Shown: positions 22,123-35,667, counted from the first letter of the stretch. The stretch: DNA of 64,000 bases from Phytophthora colocasiae (GCA_018806915.1 JAGKQI010000036.1:1-64000), one strand, 5' to 3'. Notes: a model not told the origin generated them from the letters alone. Made by a program: numbers and translations.

Positions 22123-25100
22123 ATGGCCAGGCCTATCAAACATTCTGATAGACGTTTTTCAGAGCGTAGTGTAGCTGCAACTCTATGCCAGTTGCCCGGT
22201 TTTCAGAGTCTCTGGTGCCCCGTCGCACAGCCTGCTTCTCTCAGACTGAGTAATTTGAACTTGGCTCGCCTAACGGGCGATCATTTTTCAATCTCCGTCC
22301 TTTCGCTCATGGCTGAGGAAACAAACACTTCCTTGGGTTCGAACGCCTCAGCGAGTGGGGTGGCAGGCGACGCCACAGGCACCTGTCCTGCTTCGGCAAC
22401 TGCCAGTGTTGTGCAGGGTGGAGATGTTGGTTCAGCCACATCGCCAGGTGGCAGCCCTAGCGCCCCAGCCCATGCATCCAAACCTACCGACTCACAGGTC
22501 GATGGTCCGACTGAGGACCTCCCTGGTGATGACATGGACTCGGCTGGCTCAGGTGATCTCTCGCCACCAGTGGCTTCACGTGGGGAATCTCACTCTGAAT
22601 TCTCTGAGGGAACTCCTGGTGTCTTCAGACCGCGAGCCTTTGGTGCCCCACGGCTTTTGTCTACGGAAGAGGTCGATCGGCTGTTTCGTCAGGGTCTGGT
22701 GACATCCACAGGGGATCAAGTCACGGCGTTGGGGGACTCTGATGTTCCCCAGAATTATGTCGCTCCCGGCATGAAGCCAGAGGGACGTGCCTTCCTGGTG
22801 AGTACCCCCGCGCGAGCTGAAGACTTCAGAAGAGGGCGCCACATAGCAAATGCGTACGGTGGCCCCTGTGTACTCGTGGGTTACGAGGCACTTACTGATG
22901 AAGACCTCCGGGAGCTGGAGCGAGTGATTCCAAGCTTCGATCCTGACGAAGTTGTGTCTCCATGTGCCCAAACTCCGGATGTGCGCACTCTGGATGCTCT
23001 GACGTCGTCTGTGGAGGTTCACCGGGAACTGGGGTATCTGGTTTCTCACGTCTCCCCTACTCGACTTGCTGAGAAAGTTTTTCGGACGGCTGGATGCTTA
23101 AAACTCATGACTGCTGCTCACCGCCGCCTTCGGGAACGCGTTGGTTCTCAGAACGGCGTCGCCTTGATCGATGCTGCAGCAGCGCGCTCTGAGTGTGAAG
23201 AAATCAAGCGCGAGTGGATACTCCACTGCCACTACTGGAAGCACGAGCTAAAGTGTGCCCAGCAAGACGCCGGTGTGGTAGAAGAACGCATGGCTTCGGA
23301 GATTCAGGACCTCAAGGCTCACTATCAGGACCAAGTGGAAGCTACAAGGCAACTCTAAAGTCCCAAGTCGCCGATCTTCAGGCGCAGGTCTCGATCCTGA
23401 AATCGCGTCCTGAAATCAAGCCCACAGATCCATGGGGATTCTCAGAGTTCTTACAAGAGAACTCTGAAATTTCTGGCAATTGGGATCGGCTTCATGACCT
23501 TCTGGTGTCATATCGATCAGGGACGATAGAAGACACTATCGTCCCTGATAACTGGACGACTGTTATCAATGTGACAGCCTTGGACACACGGAAGAAGCCC
23601 GTTCCTGATTTCAAGAAACGGCTTTCTGAAGAACGAGCTCGTCAGGCTGCCGAGAAGGCTGCGAAGGCCGCCAGAGTTCTGGATCTCACCCGTCCAAGTG
23701 CAGAAGCCTCGGAGTCCAAGAGCGAGAGTCCACGATATCTGTCATACCCACCGAAGCCCCCGACTCTGAAGTTGCCCCCGAAGCGGCCATTCAAATGGGA
23801 TCTCAAGAACTTGCAGCGTCGCCCCTCGGGACACAAGCCTATGGAAGACTCCGTACTTTCGGCGAGCACAAGGATCAAGGTGGCGAAGTCGGACGTGCAC
23901 AAGAAACTTCCAGGTGACGTAGTCTGGAAGGAGGTTCGTCCTGACCTCCGTCAAGCTCTGCTGTCTGGTGTCAAGTATAAGGAAGCCATGACGTGGCTGG
24001 CATCGGACAAAGAAGCTCACAGCCTCATCAGCAGTCCGGTTCTCGTCCAGATGTTGGTGAGTCTGGTGTTTTCTCGTCGTCTGGATTCCACTCCTTGGGC
24101 CAAGTATGTCCCTGAGGTCTACTACCAGATGGCTGACGAGGTGGTGGATCGTCATATCTCAGCTGGTACCGAGCCTGCGGCCTGGGGCGACCTGGATGGC
24201 CACGTCAATTATCCAGAAAGTGATGTCGAGTCCACCGCCGACAACCCCAAGGTTGACCCTGATTACAAGGATTCTGGTGTGGTCGAGTCTGAGGACGAGG
24301 ATGACAACAAAGATTCGGGTGACGGTGCGTATAGCGGCAGTGGTTCCGAGAGTGACAAGTCTGAGAACAAGGGATCTGGGAACAAGAAGTCCGGGGATAA
24401 GAAGTCCGATGACCACCCGCGTCCTGGTTCCAAGCGTCCCCGAGACTCTGATGACAACTCAGACTCTGATGATGGGCCTATCATCCCCACCAAGAAATCC
24501 AAGAGAAGCCTCGTGTCCATAAAAGCCCATACCAGTCCCAAGTCTCGCCCGAAATCCACCAGTGGAAGTGGATCAAAGTCCAAAGGTTCTTCAGGGAAGG
24601 CACGTAGTCTGGTGTCCAAGCCTTATAACTCTCTGACATTCAAGGAGCTCCAGGTGGTGGAAACACCAGACTGTGAGGCATCCTCCTGGCTGTACTATGG
24701 CATCAGAGTACAGCGAGTGAGCTCCACCAAGACCACTACTGGCCAGACATTGGGTTTCCCAGACTACGAGGTGCACAAACACCCATGTGCCATCCTCAAG
24801 AAGCGCTGGGACTCGGAGCGGTACTGTGCGGTCATCCGCAAGAAGCGCCCCCTTGGGAAGTCATGTTCGACAACCGATTCTCAGAGTTTTACTTCCACAA
24901 GCGGGACGAACTGGGATCCATGGTGTTGGCTGACGTGGAAGACATCGTGCGCAGCATGAAAAAGCACGCTCAAGCCTTCTGGGAGCGAACGCATTATGTG
25001 ACCATGGACGTCGAAGCTGACGACAAGTCTGCGGAGCTTCACAAGTATCGGGCCATGCGTCGAGAAGCTTTGATCCGTCAACACAATGCTCTCATCCGAA

Positions 25101-25399
25101 AGGTCTTGAAGCACAAGAATTTTCCAGAGTCGATACTCTCAGAGCCCGGCATCTGGGTGGTTCCTGACAAGTCCTGTCCCTGTATCTGGCAAGATCCCAG
25201 AGTTCCAGAGCTCGGTGGTCCCAAGTGTCTGAGTCTGGAGGCGCAACTGGGTGACTTGGATGCTGTTGAGCCTGCTCGGATGCAATGGGCCACGGTAAAT
25301 GTGGACGGAGAGTGGCTCCAGTACGTCCCTGCTGATATCAAGAAGGACTTGCTGACACCTACGGAGCGTTCCGAGAACCCGGTCTCTCTTCGCTATTGA
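22123..25399 (+). pseudogene. Antisense ORF of element B, two frameshifts
   Basis: Opposite in strand to B pol. The ATG at 22123 lies 56 bp from the 3' LTR; stop at 25397-25399. Frames change near 23340 (after HYQDQVE) and near 24845 (before PWEVMFDNR); otherwise the whole ~1090-codon reading is open. Order: N-terminal MARPIKHSDRR; Ala/Ser/Gly-rich acidic stretch; conserved globular block around 22800-23150; coiled coil to 23400; WGFSEFLQENSEISGNW; VVWKEVRPDLRQALLSGVKY; acidic/Lys tract with PTKKSKR; C-terminal block ending with EPGIWVVPDKSCPCIWQDP and TERSENPVSLRY. Homologous to 14359-17133 (-) and 58173-61262 (-). No known fold is recognised. The bipartite basic patches suggest a nuclear protein (inference). 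Confidence 0.8.
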
Positions 25400-25820
25400 A
25401 GCTCAGGTGTCCACCACGGTACCCACGAGAAGGCTGCATTTCGAGAAGACAAATAGTTGTCTGCATTTGTGACGTAAACCCCCGGCCTCAGTGTAGCTTC
25501 CTAATCCCTTAATCTTTCAATATCACTCCACTTAATCACATTTCTTCTCATCATCTCATTGTTCATAACCTCGTGTCCTTCAGCACTAATTCTCCACAAA
25601 TTCACTTCCACATTCACATTCACACAGTCGTTTTTATATAAGCAGTAACATGATCGATCACATATCCAAACACACGAATTTCAGAAATAAGACTCTGAAA
25701 AACATGCACTCAGATTACCATTCTCTGAAAGTCGATGTCTGAAATCCTTCTGATATCAGACCTCCAGATGTGTTTTCAGAGTCATTAGACTCTGCGGTGA
25801 TCATCTCCAGCCTGCATTGC
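25400..25820. other. Gap between convergent antisense ORF and pol in element B
   Basis: About 420 bp, AT-rich, no gene seen. It carries several CAGAGTCT/AGACTCTG words but no clear terminator motif. It occupies the same place as 13974-14358 in A and 57841-58172 in C. Confidence 0.45.
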
Positions 25821-27544
25821 TTAAAAACGAGCTTGTGCTCGTGCACTCTGGTTAAATTCGTAAAGTAATGCTCCACAGTTCAACTTCGATAATGGTAACC
25901 ACTCAGTTTCATCGTAACCTTTCCACTTAACCAGATATACACGCAGGCGTTTAGACGTCCTGGTACGCTTGCTCCAGCGAGTATCCAAAATCTTCTCCAC
26001 TTCATACTTGTCGTTTTCAGTATCAGCTTCCCAACTATCTTCTGGTAACAAGGCAGCGTCAGAGTCATCATCTTCTGGAATCTGAAGCTCTGCTGTTGGT
26101 CGTCTGGGAAACAGGGCTCTGGGCTTCAGACGGCTCACATGTACCCAGGGGTTTACGCGATAGCCGGTATCTTCAACCTTGAGTCGCACTCTGAAATCGT
26201 CCAGCATTTCCTCGATCCTGAAAGGTCCGTGCCACATGTGCGCCAGTTTTCTGCTCAATCCCGTTTGTACCTTAGGGATGTAGAGCCACGGCGTCGCCAT
26301 AGCAAAACCTGACTTCAGACGCTCTGATAACTCGTTCCACTTTCTGGTTTGTTCTTCAGACCGCTCACGTTTTGCCTTCTTCTGGAGATCTTCGGCACAT
26401 GCCAGAGCATAACTATAGTCTCGCTGCATTTTCCTTCTCCACTCGTAAGCAGTCCGCTCCTGAGTCGTTGATGGTTTGGGTCCAAGCATAGCGGACACCG
26501 TCCCGTGAGCATCCCAACCATGTACCAAGTAAAAGGCGTTTCTAAACGGGTGGCATCGAATGACGTATTCAGGGCGAACATCAGACGTTCCAGCATGATC
26601 ATCCCAGTCACTCTGATCAGCTTCAGAGATATATGCCTTAATCGCGCGCACCACAGTCTGTACTGATCGCTCTTGCTGGCCGTTGGCTTGGGGTCGGTAC
26701 CCCAGAGTAGCACGTTGTCTGCTTCCTAAGAGTTCTCTGAAACACTTGAACACCTCACTCATAAATCGAGGATCTTGGTCATGGCGAATCCGAGAGCTGG
26801 CTCCGAAGTTTCTGAAAACGCGTTCCTCATAGGCTTCTGTTACTTCTTGGGCCGTAATGATACTCATCGGCTTGCACATCACACATCCTAAAAACATATC
26901 TTGGAAAAGAAGGAGAAACGTTTTGCCACGCGCTGACTTCGGCATGTGCGTCACAAAATCCATGGACACAGCTTCAAATGGTCTACTTGGCTCGATATTC
27001 CCAGGTGACGGTCTAGGATTTGGGGGTCGCCCCTTGCCGCTGGCACAGTCCACACACTCCTTCACAAATCTCTCCACATTGGCGTACATTCCCAACCAGT
27101 AAAACTCTGAACACAACTTCTCAAACGTTCTCTTGACTCCTTGATGTCCACCTTGGTAATCTTCATGAGCAAAGTGCAACAAGTCTGGATACAAGTCTCT
27201 GGGAACCACCAATCTGAGTTCGTCAACATTGTCCCGGGGTCGCTCTCGAGTAGCGCGACTCAGGCGATAAAGTACATCTCTAGAGTCCAGGAGAAAGTCC
27301 CCGGCAATCTGGCAAGTTTCCTGACTCGGGGTCGTGGCAAATCCCCCACGTCGCCTTTCAGAAACTTCATGAGCTCAACCAAGTACGGATCCTGGCTCTG
27401 ATGCGCCTTGATCCGTCGCCAGCGTTCTGCCTGGAACTCCAAAGGCCCTAAAGGTTCTCGTTCGTCATCATCCTCAGGCGGATTAGCGTCAGGCAGAGCT
27501 TGGGCACGGGTCACAGCAACCAATAATCTGGCCGATCGAGGCAA
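25821..27544 (-). pseudogene. pol of element B: integrase and chromodomain
   Basis: The main open stretch is 27212-25821 (463 codons), preceded by an aRNH-to-integrase linker at 27544-27260 in another frame (single indel near 27300). HHCC zinc motif: HFAHEDYQGGHQG ... CVDC. Catalytic residues in AVSMDFVTH, RHDQDPRF and NGQQERSVQ. Two compensating indels garble about 25 residues near 26570 (just after DDHAG) where A and C read ALNTSFDAT. The chromodomain is YEVEKILDTRWSKRT to VKWKGYDETEWLP, ending with ARAQARF-stop. Confidence 0.85.
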
Positions 27545-30330
27545 GGGTGCGGATTCGGACGGGAAACATCTTCAGATTCTGGTGAAGCATTATGATTTTC
27601 AGAGTCTGGTGTCTTTGACTCTTGAACCTCCATGTTCGGGACTGAACGAGGCTTCATCAGTTTCTCTTGAACCTTGGATACCAGTTGCATGTGCATAAGT
27701 TCATCATCATCTTGCACTCGCCAAGCTTCCCCAAGGGTCAAAGTCTTCGAGGTCAGGTAATCTGCCGCTTGGTTGAACTCGCGTTTCACATGCACCAACT
27801 TCAGAGTCTGAAACTTGGTCTTCAGAGACTCAAATTCGGCCAACCTCCTTTGCAAGTTGGGCTGATTGCAGTTGATCAATCTCTGAGCCTGTTGTATCGC
27901 GATGCGTGAGTCTCCCACAACCACCAGCTCCAGTATTCCGTGGTCGAGTGCCATCTTAAGACCATAATTCAGGCCACAGTACTCTGAGTCATTCACCGTG
28001 ACATTCGTCAGAGGAAATCCTCGGGCTTCCAGGACACACCACCCAGGGAGTTTCCAGAGTATACATCCACAACTCCCTAGACGAGTAGACGTCTTTGCGG
28101 CACCGTCAAAACTCAGAACATAGCCCTGATAATCTACTTCCAGCATGTCCACACTGATGGGGACTGGCGGCTTGACTCGCCCTTTGACTGGGATCAGGTT
28201 TTCAGAGACTTCGTCCAAATGCTCCCTAGGGGTAATGCCCGCGCCGAGTATAGCTGGGAGTCCATCCTCATCACGCTGAATCCGGCGAATCTCCAAGTTC
28301 CACTGGAACAACTTCAGACCCCACTTGACATTTCAGCCGTCGGTGGAACTCGATGTTAACAACCATTTCAGAACAGAGTATCTGGTATAGACCACAATCA
28401 CTGGACTTGACTCCACCAGAGCTCTGAAGTTCTCCAAAACTCTGAGGATCGCGATCACCTCCTTCTCAGCGATATGATACCTGAGTTCGGCATCTTTCAG
28501 GACACGACCTGTGAACCGGACCGGGTGAATTATTCCCTCATATTCTTGTCCCAAAACTGCCGAAGCAGCCCAAGGGTTCGCATGCGGGATGACAACAAAC
28601 GGTCTGTTCCGGTCTGGGTGTCTGAGTAGTGGAGTAGAGACTATCTTGCGTTTCAGAATCTCGAATGCCTCTTTCGCACGAGTCAGGTCTCGTCCAGTAC
28701 GAATCTGCTCGTCCGTCAGCTCATAGAGGGTAGCAGCGATCACCGGTAAATCCTCAATAAACTTGTTGTAATAATTGAGGCTTCCCATGAAACTCTGAAC
28801 TCCCTTCAGCGTAGACGGAAATGGCAGTTCTTCAACTCCTTTGACGATCTTGGGTGTTGCCCTCAGACCTTCGGCACTGATTTCGTGGGAGAGGTACGGT
28901 ATCGACAACTTCTCGAACTCGCTCTTGGGCAAACTCACAGAAATGTTCCAATAACGAAGCCTGAAAAGCAGGGCGTTCAAGTCGTCGCATAGTTGGTCCC
29001 AAGTCGGTGCTCCATGTGCAATGTCGTCGATATACGAACTCCTCCCCAGGACTGGGCCCATGCATGTGGGGACGGGAATATTCCTCCGAAAGACGGTCAT
29101 CTGACTTGTGAGTGCTGGCATCTCAGAAATCGGGGTATGGCTCTCAGAGTCTGAAAGATGTTTTTCAGAGTTCTGAGGCTGGAGTTGCAGAAATTCCAGA
29201 ACATCCGCATCAACTTCAGCTTCTTCTTCTGGTGACAGTCTCACGAATCCCCACAGGCAATTATCCAACATAGCCTGATACACAAGAGAGGCGTTTTTCA
29301 GACCAAACGGCATCCTCACCCACTGAAAATGTCCAAACGGGCAAATGAAAGCTGATATCAGTCGCGCGCGCTCCGTCATCCTGATCGCCCAGAAACCGCT
29401 AGCCATTTCTAGGCTCATGAACCACATAGCAGCCTCAAAACCGATTAGGAGGTCGTCAATAAGAGGCAGAGGGTAACGCGATAGTTGAATAAAGCCATTC
29501 ACAATGCGATAGTCGATACACATTCTTATGTCAACACCATTTTTCTTGAGAACGATCACGATAGGAGATGCCCACGGTGAATTGGAGGACTCGATCAAAC
29601 CAGTTTCCAGAAGTTTCTTGAGAAGCTCGTACACCTTCAGCATGAGGTAGGGAGCGACGGACCTCGGACGTTGAGCTACCGGTTTGGCATCTCCCACATC
29701 CAGATCACGGACTACGCCCCTTGCCGGTGCGGGCGCCGCATTACCGTCTCCCAGGAATATTCTCCTGTGGCGTTTCAGAATGTCACGCAGTCTCCTCTCC
29801 ATTTCTGGAGTCGTCTTTCTCGGTTCTCCAACATCGGCGCTATCGATATCACACTCTGGTGTCAACTCTTCCAGCTCAGGCAACATGACCAGTTGGTCGC
29901 GTAATTGAGCGAGGAGTTTCGTACCTTCTCGCATATATACTCCTGGCTCCAGGTCTAATTCTTCATCCGAAACTTGCATACACCGCTCGTATTCTACTCG
30001 TAACTTCTCCATAGGCGTTCCGGGTATCCCCTGAATGGGGATATCCCAAGACTCGTCCATCAAGTCCAGATCATCTGCAAGCAACTCCGGAGTCTGAAGA
30101 TTATCTTGAAGATACTCAGATTTCGAGTCTAAGACATCACCGTCGAAAGCAACAGAGGAGTCACCAGGGTCTTTATGCGAAGTACTTTCAGAGAGTGTTT
30201 CCAAATCTCTGGTATCTATACTGACGTTCGCACTTCCTGTTGGTTCACTGTGACAACCATCATCCGTCTGGGTGGAAGCATCCAGGGCGAAGCGCACTCG
30301 CTTCACGGTCAGTGGTGAATCTGGTTTCAC
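27511..30330 (-). pseudogene. pol of element B: reverse transcriptase, degenerate RNase H, archaeal-type RNase H
   Basis: Two open stretches, 30330-28333 and 28311-27511, joined by a frameshift near 28330. The RT matches A closely, including the long insert before SSYIDDIAHG. Unlike A and C, motif A reads MSLEMASGFWAI: the first catalytic aspartate is glutamate (codon at 29407-29409), which should cripple polymerisation. The first RNase H is degenerate as in A (IPHANPWAAS). The second is complete (SFDGAAKTS, NDSEYCG, VGDSRIAIQQ, NQAADYL). The acidic linker before RT lies at 30330-29950. Confidence 0.85.
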
Positions 30331-30432
30331 GAACTGTACTGGGGCGTTATCGAACCTTGGACGTTGCTGGGTAGTCTGGACGATCTACACACGGGGGTTG
30401 CGGCATCAGAGCCTCCAACTCCGCCTCTCTTC

Positions 30433-31473
30433 TCATACGTTTCTTAGTCTCTGGTGACGGGTGCTTTCCAGAATCAGAACTCCCCAGTCACGATAAGCAG
30501 CGGAACCTGGACGCACGAAACGTCCATGCCTTGGGAAGAAACCATATTCCATGATCCTCGCGACATCAGAGAGTTCATTGACCCACGTGTTCTTATCAGA
30601 GATATTTACCACGCGAACGGCCACAGGCCAAGATCGAGCCGCATAAATCAGCTGAGTAACCCAGCCATCAATGCGTCCGGCCCACACGACTTCCCTTTGG
30701 GGGTTCGTTGGTCCATAGTCAATTCGGACAATAAACTCTTCACCCGGACTCAGAAGAACAGCCTCACTTGGTCTAACCGACCTGTTACGACCAATGTGAT
30801 CACCAGGTTCCCATTTGCACATCATCACCATCACTTCGTCTGGTAACGACACCAGACCTTCACGAGCGCTAATCCTCACTCCAGCAGCAAACATAAACTC
30901 ATTCCCAAAAGCACGTCAATTCCTTCACCGATATTCGCGACCCAAACATCCACAATATATACCACCCTTGGCCCAAGTGTCAACTTGATCTCAGCGCTGG
31001 CACCGATATATGTTGGAACACTACCCATCCCCGACACCTTGGCCTGCTTGTGCGACTTAAGTCTGAGTCCGAGATTACGCGCAAAGGCGTAACTCAGAAT
31101 ATTTATGGTCGCACCAGTGTCCAAGAGAATCTTGGTCCGATGGTCATTCACAGCACCATACACCATCACCACATCCCTCTTCGAACGATCAGGATAGTTA
31201 TCCTCCCACCAGCCATAACCCTCGCCATCCTTCAACCTGAACGACACTGTGCCGTCTGATGTCGGGTCGGTGTTTTCAGCGATCTCAGGTAACTTGTTCC
31301 CTGAATTTCCAGAAAGGTATGGCCGATTCCTGGGCAAAAGTAGTCATGCATTGTTGGTTGTTATCTTGAGTCTTTCTCAGCTCCGGTCCTACACACACTA
31401 GAACGCATAACTCTGGGGTATTTTCTTGCCCGGCGCGTTTCGGATCCCCATCCGACGGGCATATTAGTTTAAC
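30433..31473 (-). pseudogene. pol N-terminus of element B: aspartic protease and linker
   Basis: Entered by -1 shift at 31473-31467. The active site LLDTGATINILS, flap GMGSVPTYIGA and LLGMS follow. Frames change near 31330 and 30885 (LLGMSLCLLLE against LLGMGFMFAAG in A). The downstream block PQREVVWAGRIDGWVTQL is open to 30433. Where A has a TGA stop, B reads arginine (RNRSVRPSEAV). Confidence 0.8.
31428..31473 (-). promoter_or_regulatory. Predicted -1 frameshift signal at the gag/pol junction of element B
   Basis: Minus strand: heptamer GTTAAAC (31473-31467), 6-nt spacer TAATAT, then a hairpin with outer stem GCCCG/CGGGC (31460-31456 with 31432-31428) and inner GGAT/ATCC around GGGG. Same geometry as A and C. 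One base is missing just before the heptamer compared with A. Confidence 0.7.
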
Positions 31474-32957
31474 GCTTCCCAGAGTCTGCCTCATCACCCA
31501 GGAGTTTCTCCGTAGGTGGTTCGGCATGTCCTTGAGTGCGCCTTGTCGAGCGAGTTGCTTGAGTGCTTCCAGAGTTTTCAGATCTTCACAGGGTTTTCCA
31601 GGGTGCACTTTTCCACATACTTCACAGGGTGGCATCCGACACATTCGACTCGGATGTCCCTTCTCCTGGCATTGGTCACACGTGACATCTCTCCAGCAAT
31701 CTTCCTCTGAGTGCCCTGAGCGTTGACATTTTTCACAGAACTTGTTCCAGTAGCCACTATTCTCATGACGCCTCTGGTGGAATCCTTGACCTGACGATCC
31801 AGACGGGGACTGGGGCGGCGGACGCCCATCCCATGTTATCCATTACTCGATATACCTCGTTTGTCCAGAGTCTGCGTCCAATCTGGACTTGGTGGAGCTC
31901 TTGAATTACTCGAAGAAGCTTGCGTAGTACTTTCATCGCGGGTAGACTCTGAAATCGCACTTGGAACTCTGGAATCACCAGTCTGGTCCCTGGTATCCTG
32001 ATTGGATTTCAGAGATTCCTTGTGATTTTCAGAGCTTTCCGAATCATAATCTTCAGAATCCACGTCTCTTGCGACATAAGTCCGATGCACACGCTTGGGC
32101 TTGAACTGTCCTCGCGGAATATTATCAGCCCGGAAATCTCGAGACTTGGCAGGAGTCATATCTTGGTCACCAGTTCGCCACACGTCTTCATCTTGCTGCA
32201 AGGCATATTCCAAGTCTGAAATCCGTCGAAATCTCTGACCTTGCAACGAAGTTTTCAGGCGTGCATCCATGAGCTTCGTGATGAATCGCAGTACATGTTT
32301 CTCAAGACGATTGGACGACTTTCTGAAATCGATGTCAGCCTTCCCAGCGGCAGAATTAAGTCGGTAGAAAAATTCAAGCGGAGTCTCAGAGTCTTTCATA
32401 GCCATCGTAAAGTACCTCTCGGAATACGATGACCGAGCTTTGCAATAACGTTTCTTGAACTCTGAAGACAGCTCTTTCCACTCGCGGGACACACTTTTGG
32501 GAAGCTGGTTAAACCAGTCTCGCGCAGACACGAGGAGCTTCAACTTAAGTTCCTGGATGCGCGTCTTGGTCGACCACCCTCCTTGAGAAGCCATATTCGT
32601 AAACCGCTCCCACCAGTGGACGCGTTCCCTGAGCGTAGCTCTGGGGTCGAATTCTCCGTGGTTGTTAGAATTCATGAACGGCCTCAGTGTCAGAAGTGTG
32701 GTTCCGCCCTGCGCTTGAGTTGCAGCCGTCAGATTCACCACTTCACCTGGCTCCGAGTTCGAGCTCGCAGAGTCTGAGCTCGAGTCATCAGAGTCTCCGC
32801 CAGAGTCTGGCGCTCTACCATGGCGTTTCTCTCTGCGCGACGCTCTTCGGTCTCCATTAGGTCGTCTAGCTTCTGTTTTCCGCAGCGGATCTCGTCTTGG
32901 AGTAGATGCGCGTCTAGTGTCACCCTTGGGCTCTGTCACCGGGGTCACTTGAGTCAC
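31467..32957 (-). pseudogene. gag of element B (capsid plus three zinc knuckles)
   Basis: Basic Ser/Arg/Asp-rich start (MTQVTPVTEPKGD by GTG at 32957, overlapping the ORF1 stop by 2 nt), then the capsid core with LRPFMNSNNHGEFDPRAT, WWERFTNMASQGGW, RYCKARSSYSERYF and ETPLEFFYRLNSAAGKAD. A frameshift near 31850-31830 separates capsid from the zinc knuckles (CX2CX4HX4C twice, then CEVCGKVHPGKPC). Gag forms the particle and binds RNA. Confidence 0.85.
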
Positions 32958-35576
32958 CTGGGTGGCGCCTTCACTCGCTTCGTCCCCGTGCTTCGTGCAG
33001 GGGTGTCCTGCTGGAAGGTCGCAACCTCTCGGGATTCCGTGAGGACCGGTGAATGTGACATGGGTTCAACCCCAACCCTACTTGCGTCACTTCTGATTTC
33101 CGACCCTGATATTGGGTATATAGTTGCAACTTCAGGATTCCCAGTGTTAAACGCCGGGGTTGCAGTTGCTGAATCAGGGTGATCGACCCTTCGCGCCTCT
33201 TGAACTTGGGATAATGTCGCTCGAAGGTTTATCAACTGACCGGCTTGGAACCGTTGCATGTTCTGAGAACCTTCCTTCTCCCTGTCGCGCTCGGCTTCCA
33301 TGACTTTCATTGGCTGCAGTATGGCTTCCATTTGAGAAATCCAGTCTCGTTTCATCTCGTCTGTCGCACGCGCACGTTCGGCTTCGGTCTCAGCCTCTCT
33401 TTGTCGCCAGCGTTCAGCAAACTCTGATTCCAGACGTTGGTTTTCAGAGTTCCGGAGCTCCGTTTCAGAGTTTCCAACTCTGTCATGCTGCGATTTCTGA
33501 GTTTGCTCTCAGATACCATACTTCTGCGTTCTTCAGCGTCGTCGGCGCGTCTCTCAGCCTCCCGCCTCGCATTTTCTGACTTCAACAAGCGCTCAGTGAG
33601 CGTCTGAATCTCGCGTCTTGCCTCCAAGTCACGTTGCTCTCGACGACGATCGCGTTCCATGGACTCCAAGCGTTCTCGGGCCAAGAACTCCATCTGCGCC
33701 TGCTCCATCCGGCTTTGCCACCCTTGCTGTAGCCTCATGACGTTCAACTGGATCTGGGCAGGTCCTGATCTCTGAGAACTTCGAGCTTCAGACTTCGTAC
33801 GACTCGACGCGATGGAACTCAAGCGTCGGGACGGTGGTTTTGGAAGGTCTTCACTCTTCACACTATGGCGGTGACTCTGGTGACTTTTGCTTCGAGTGGA
33901 GGCAGATACAGGTGGAATCTCCGGGGTCAATCGCCTGAAATCCCGTGAAGAACTTCCGACAGACGTCTGGTTTCCAGACTTCGCGTTCGACACCACTGGT
34001 TCCTCGTCCGGCATGTCGACATCTTCGAGCTCTGGTTTCGCTGATAACAGCGTTCACGTCACTTGAATCCCCATGCCTTCAGAGACTGCTCCTCCCGCAT
34101 CAGCGCCTTGAGCGATTAACGCCAGGCCTCCTGTGGACAGCGACATATGTGATGCCGCCCCTCGACTCATGGACATCAAGGACGAGTCCGTAGAGCTTCC
34201 GCGTGAAGTCTGGAATCCCGACGACTGGTCATCTGAGGTCCCAATGACACTGGGAATTGGTACATCCGACATCCGAGTCTGAGAAGTACTGTGATCTTCA
34301 GACATCGGAGTTTCAGACTCCGGTCGCGTGTTATCAGAGCGACTCTCATACTGCGGTAGTGAAGACAGCGATGGCGTCGATAAAGCTGAAGGTGTCGACG
34401 TGATTTGTGGGCGCGGCGGTCTCTGCTGTAAGCGCTTGGACCGCGGCCGCTCGTCACTGCTGGAACCATCAGAACTGTGCGTCACTCGGAGTCCGGTCAC
34501 CCGGAGTCGGATGATCAGTCGTCGTCCTTGTAGGTCAGCGTCCTTGTCAGGTATACACGGTCTGCTTCATCTTGGCTTGTTGTGTCTTCTCGTTTCATGT
34601 CTTCTGGGAGTCGGCTCACTTGTAACCTGGTGGTCACTGTGGCCCACTCAACCAATTCCACAGCGAGTCGACTCTGAAGTTCGGACGCCACACTGCGTAC
34701 TTAGGACTCGAAGACATCTGACGCCTGCGTCTGAGACCATGTCGGGAGGAGGTTCAGGAATTCAAAACCTGCCTCGTACAACATTGTCTGAAGAATTGCC
34801 ACACATTGTGGTGCTGTCAACGTGCTCATCGGAATCTCGACGAAGGAAGATCTTGTATCCGGCCAAAACCATGACGCCTCACGTGAAACTCTGAGATCCA
34901 CATATCCTCAGGGAAGACAGAGGAACATTGCCACTTGATGTAATCACCAGTCGCTGCAGCAGCTTTCTGGAAAGCATCAGCACTAGGCTTCATCGTCGGC
35001 CACGTATACTCGATGCTTGGCGGGACGACCTTGCCTGTGTCCATATCTCTCCAACGGCGGAACTCACGACGCACATACCTCAGAACTCGTTCCCCGTCAA
35101 GCGAATCAGCCCTCCCAGACTCATCAGACGGTGTCTTCAGAGACTCTTCGGACTTGATCGCCATGTCATCAGACATTGGTGTGTCTTCAGACTTTGGGGA
35201 TTGTGGACTTTGACTTCCAGAGACTTCGGGTTCTGGTTTCACTTCATCCACGGACTGGCCAGAAGTTGTCGAATCTGAACACAGATCGATCACCTCCGGG
35301 GACTCAACCATATCGGCGCCTCCCTCAGACGCCTCATCACCACCCTCGCGGGTGGTGGTCGCCTCGTCACCAGAAACTTCGACTTCTGACGGGCCTTCAG
35401 AACCTTGTTCACCAGAGACAGCAGGTGTCTCCTGAGCTTCTGGTTCCTCAGCAGGCTGGTCTTCGACCGCCGGTTCTGGGACGCTCACACTCTCAGCTGC
35501 CTTCTTCCCTTGTAGACGCTTGGATTGACGTGTCGGAGTACTCCGACCACGACCTCGTAGATCCTGGTGTAGCCAT
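32954..35576 (-). pseudogene. ORF1 of element B (acidic N-terminal domain plus coiled coil), frameshifted
   Basis: ATG at 35576 (MATPGSTRSWS), then a frame change into TRQSKRLQGKKAAESV and an acidic stretch with VSGEQGSEG and VIDLCSDS. A conserved globular segment at about 35050-34700 (PEDMWISEFHVRRHGFG; CVAILQTMLYEAGFEFLNLL) has counterparts in C. A Ser/Met-rich linker lies at 34500-34054, then a long coiled coil at 34014-33352 and 33355-32954 (RMEQAQMEFLARERLESMER, EARREIQTLTERLLKSE). Stops at 34054 and frame changes near 34840 and 33370 break it. No enzyme motif seen. Confidence 0.65.
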
Positions 35577-35627
35577 CTTGAATATAGACGCTTGACAGGA
35601 AACTTTCTCTTCTTGTACTCTCAAATC

Positions 35628-35667
35628 CGGTGATATCACGATTCCAAAGATCCGGGCACGCGCACCA
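35628..35667 (-). promoter_or_regulatory. tRNA primer binding site of element B
   Basis: Minus strand TGGTGCGCGTGCCCGGAT, then a short degenerate stretch and GATATCACCGG. Two bases (AC) separate it from the LTR end at 35670, as in A. Confidence 0.75.
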
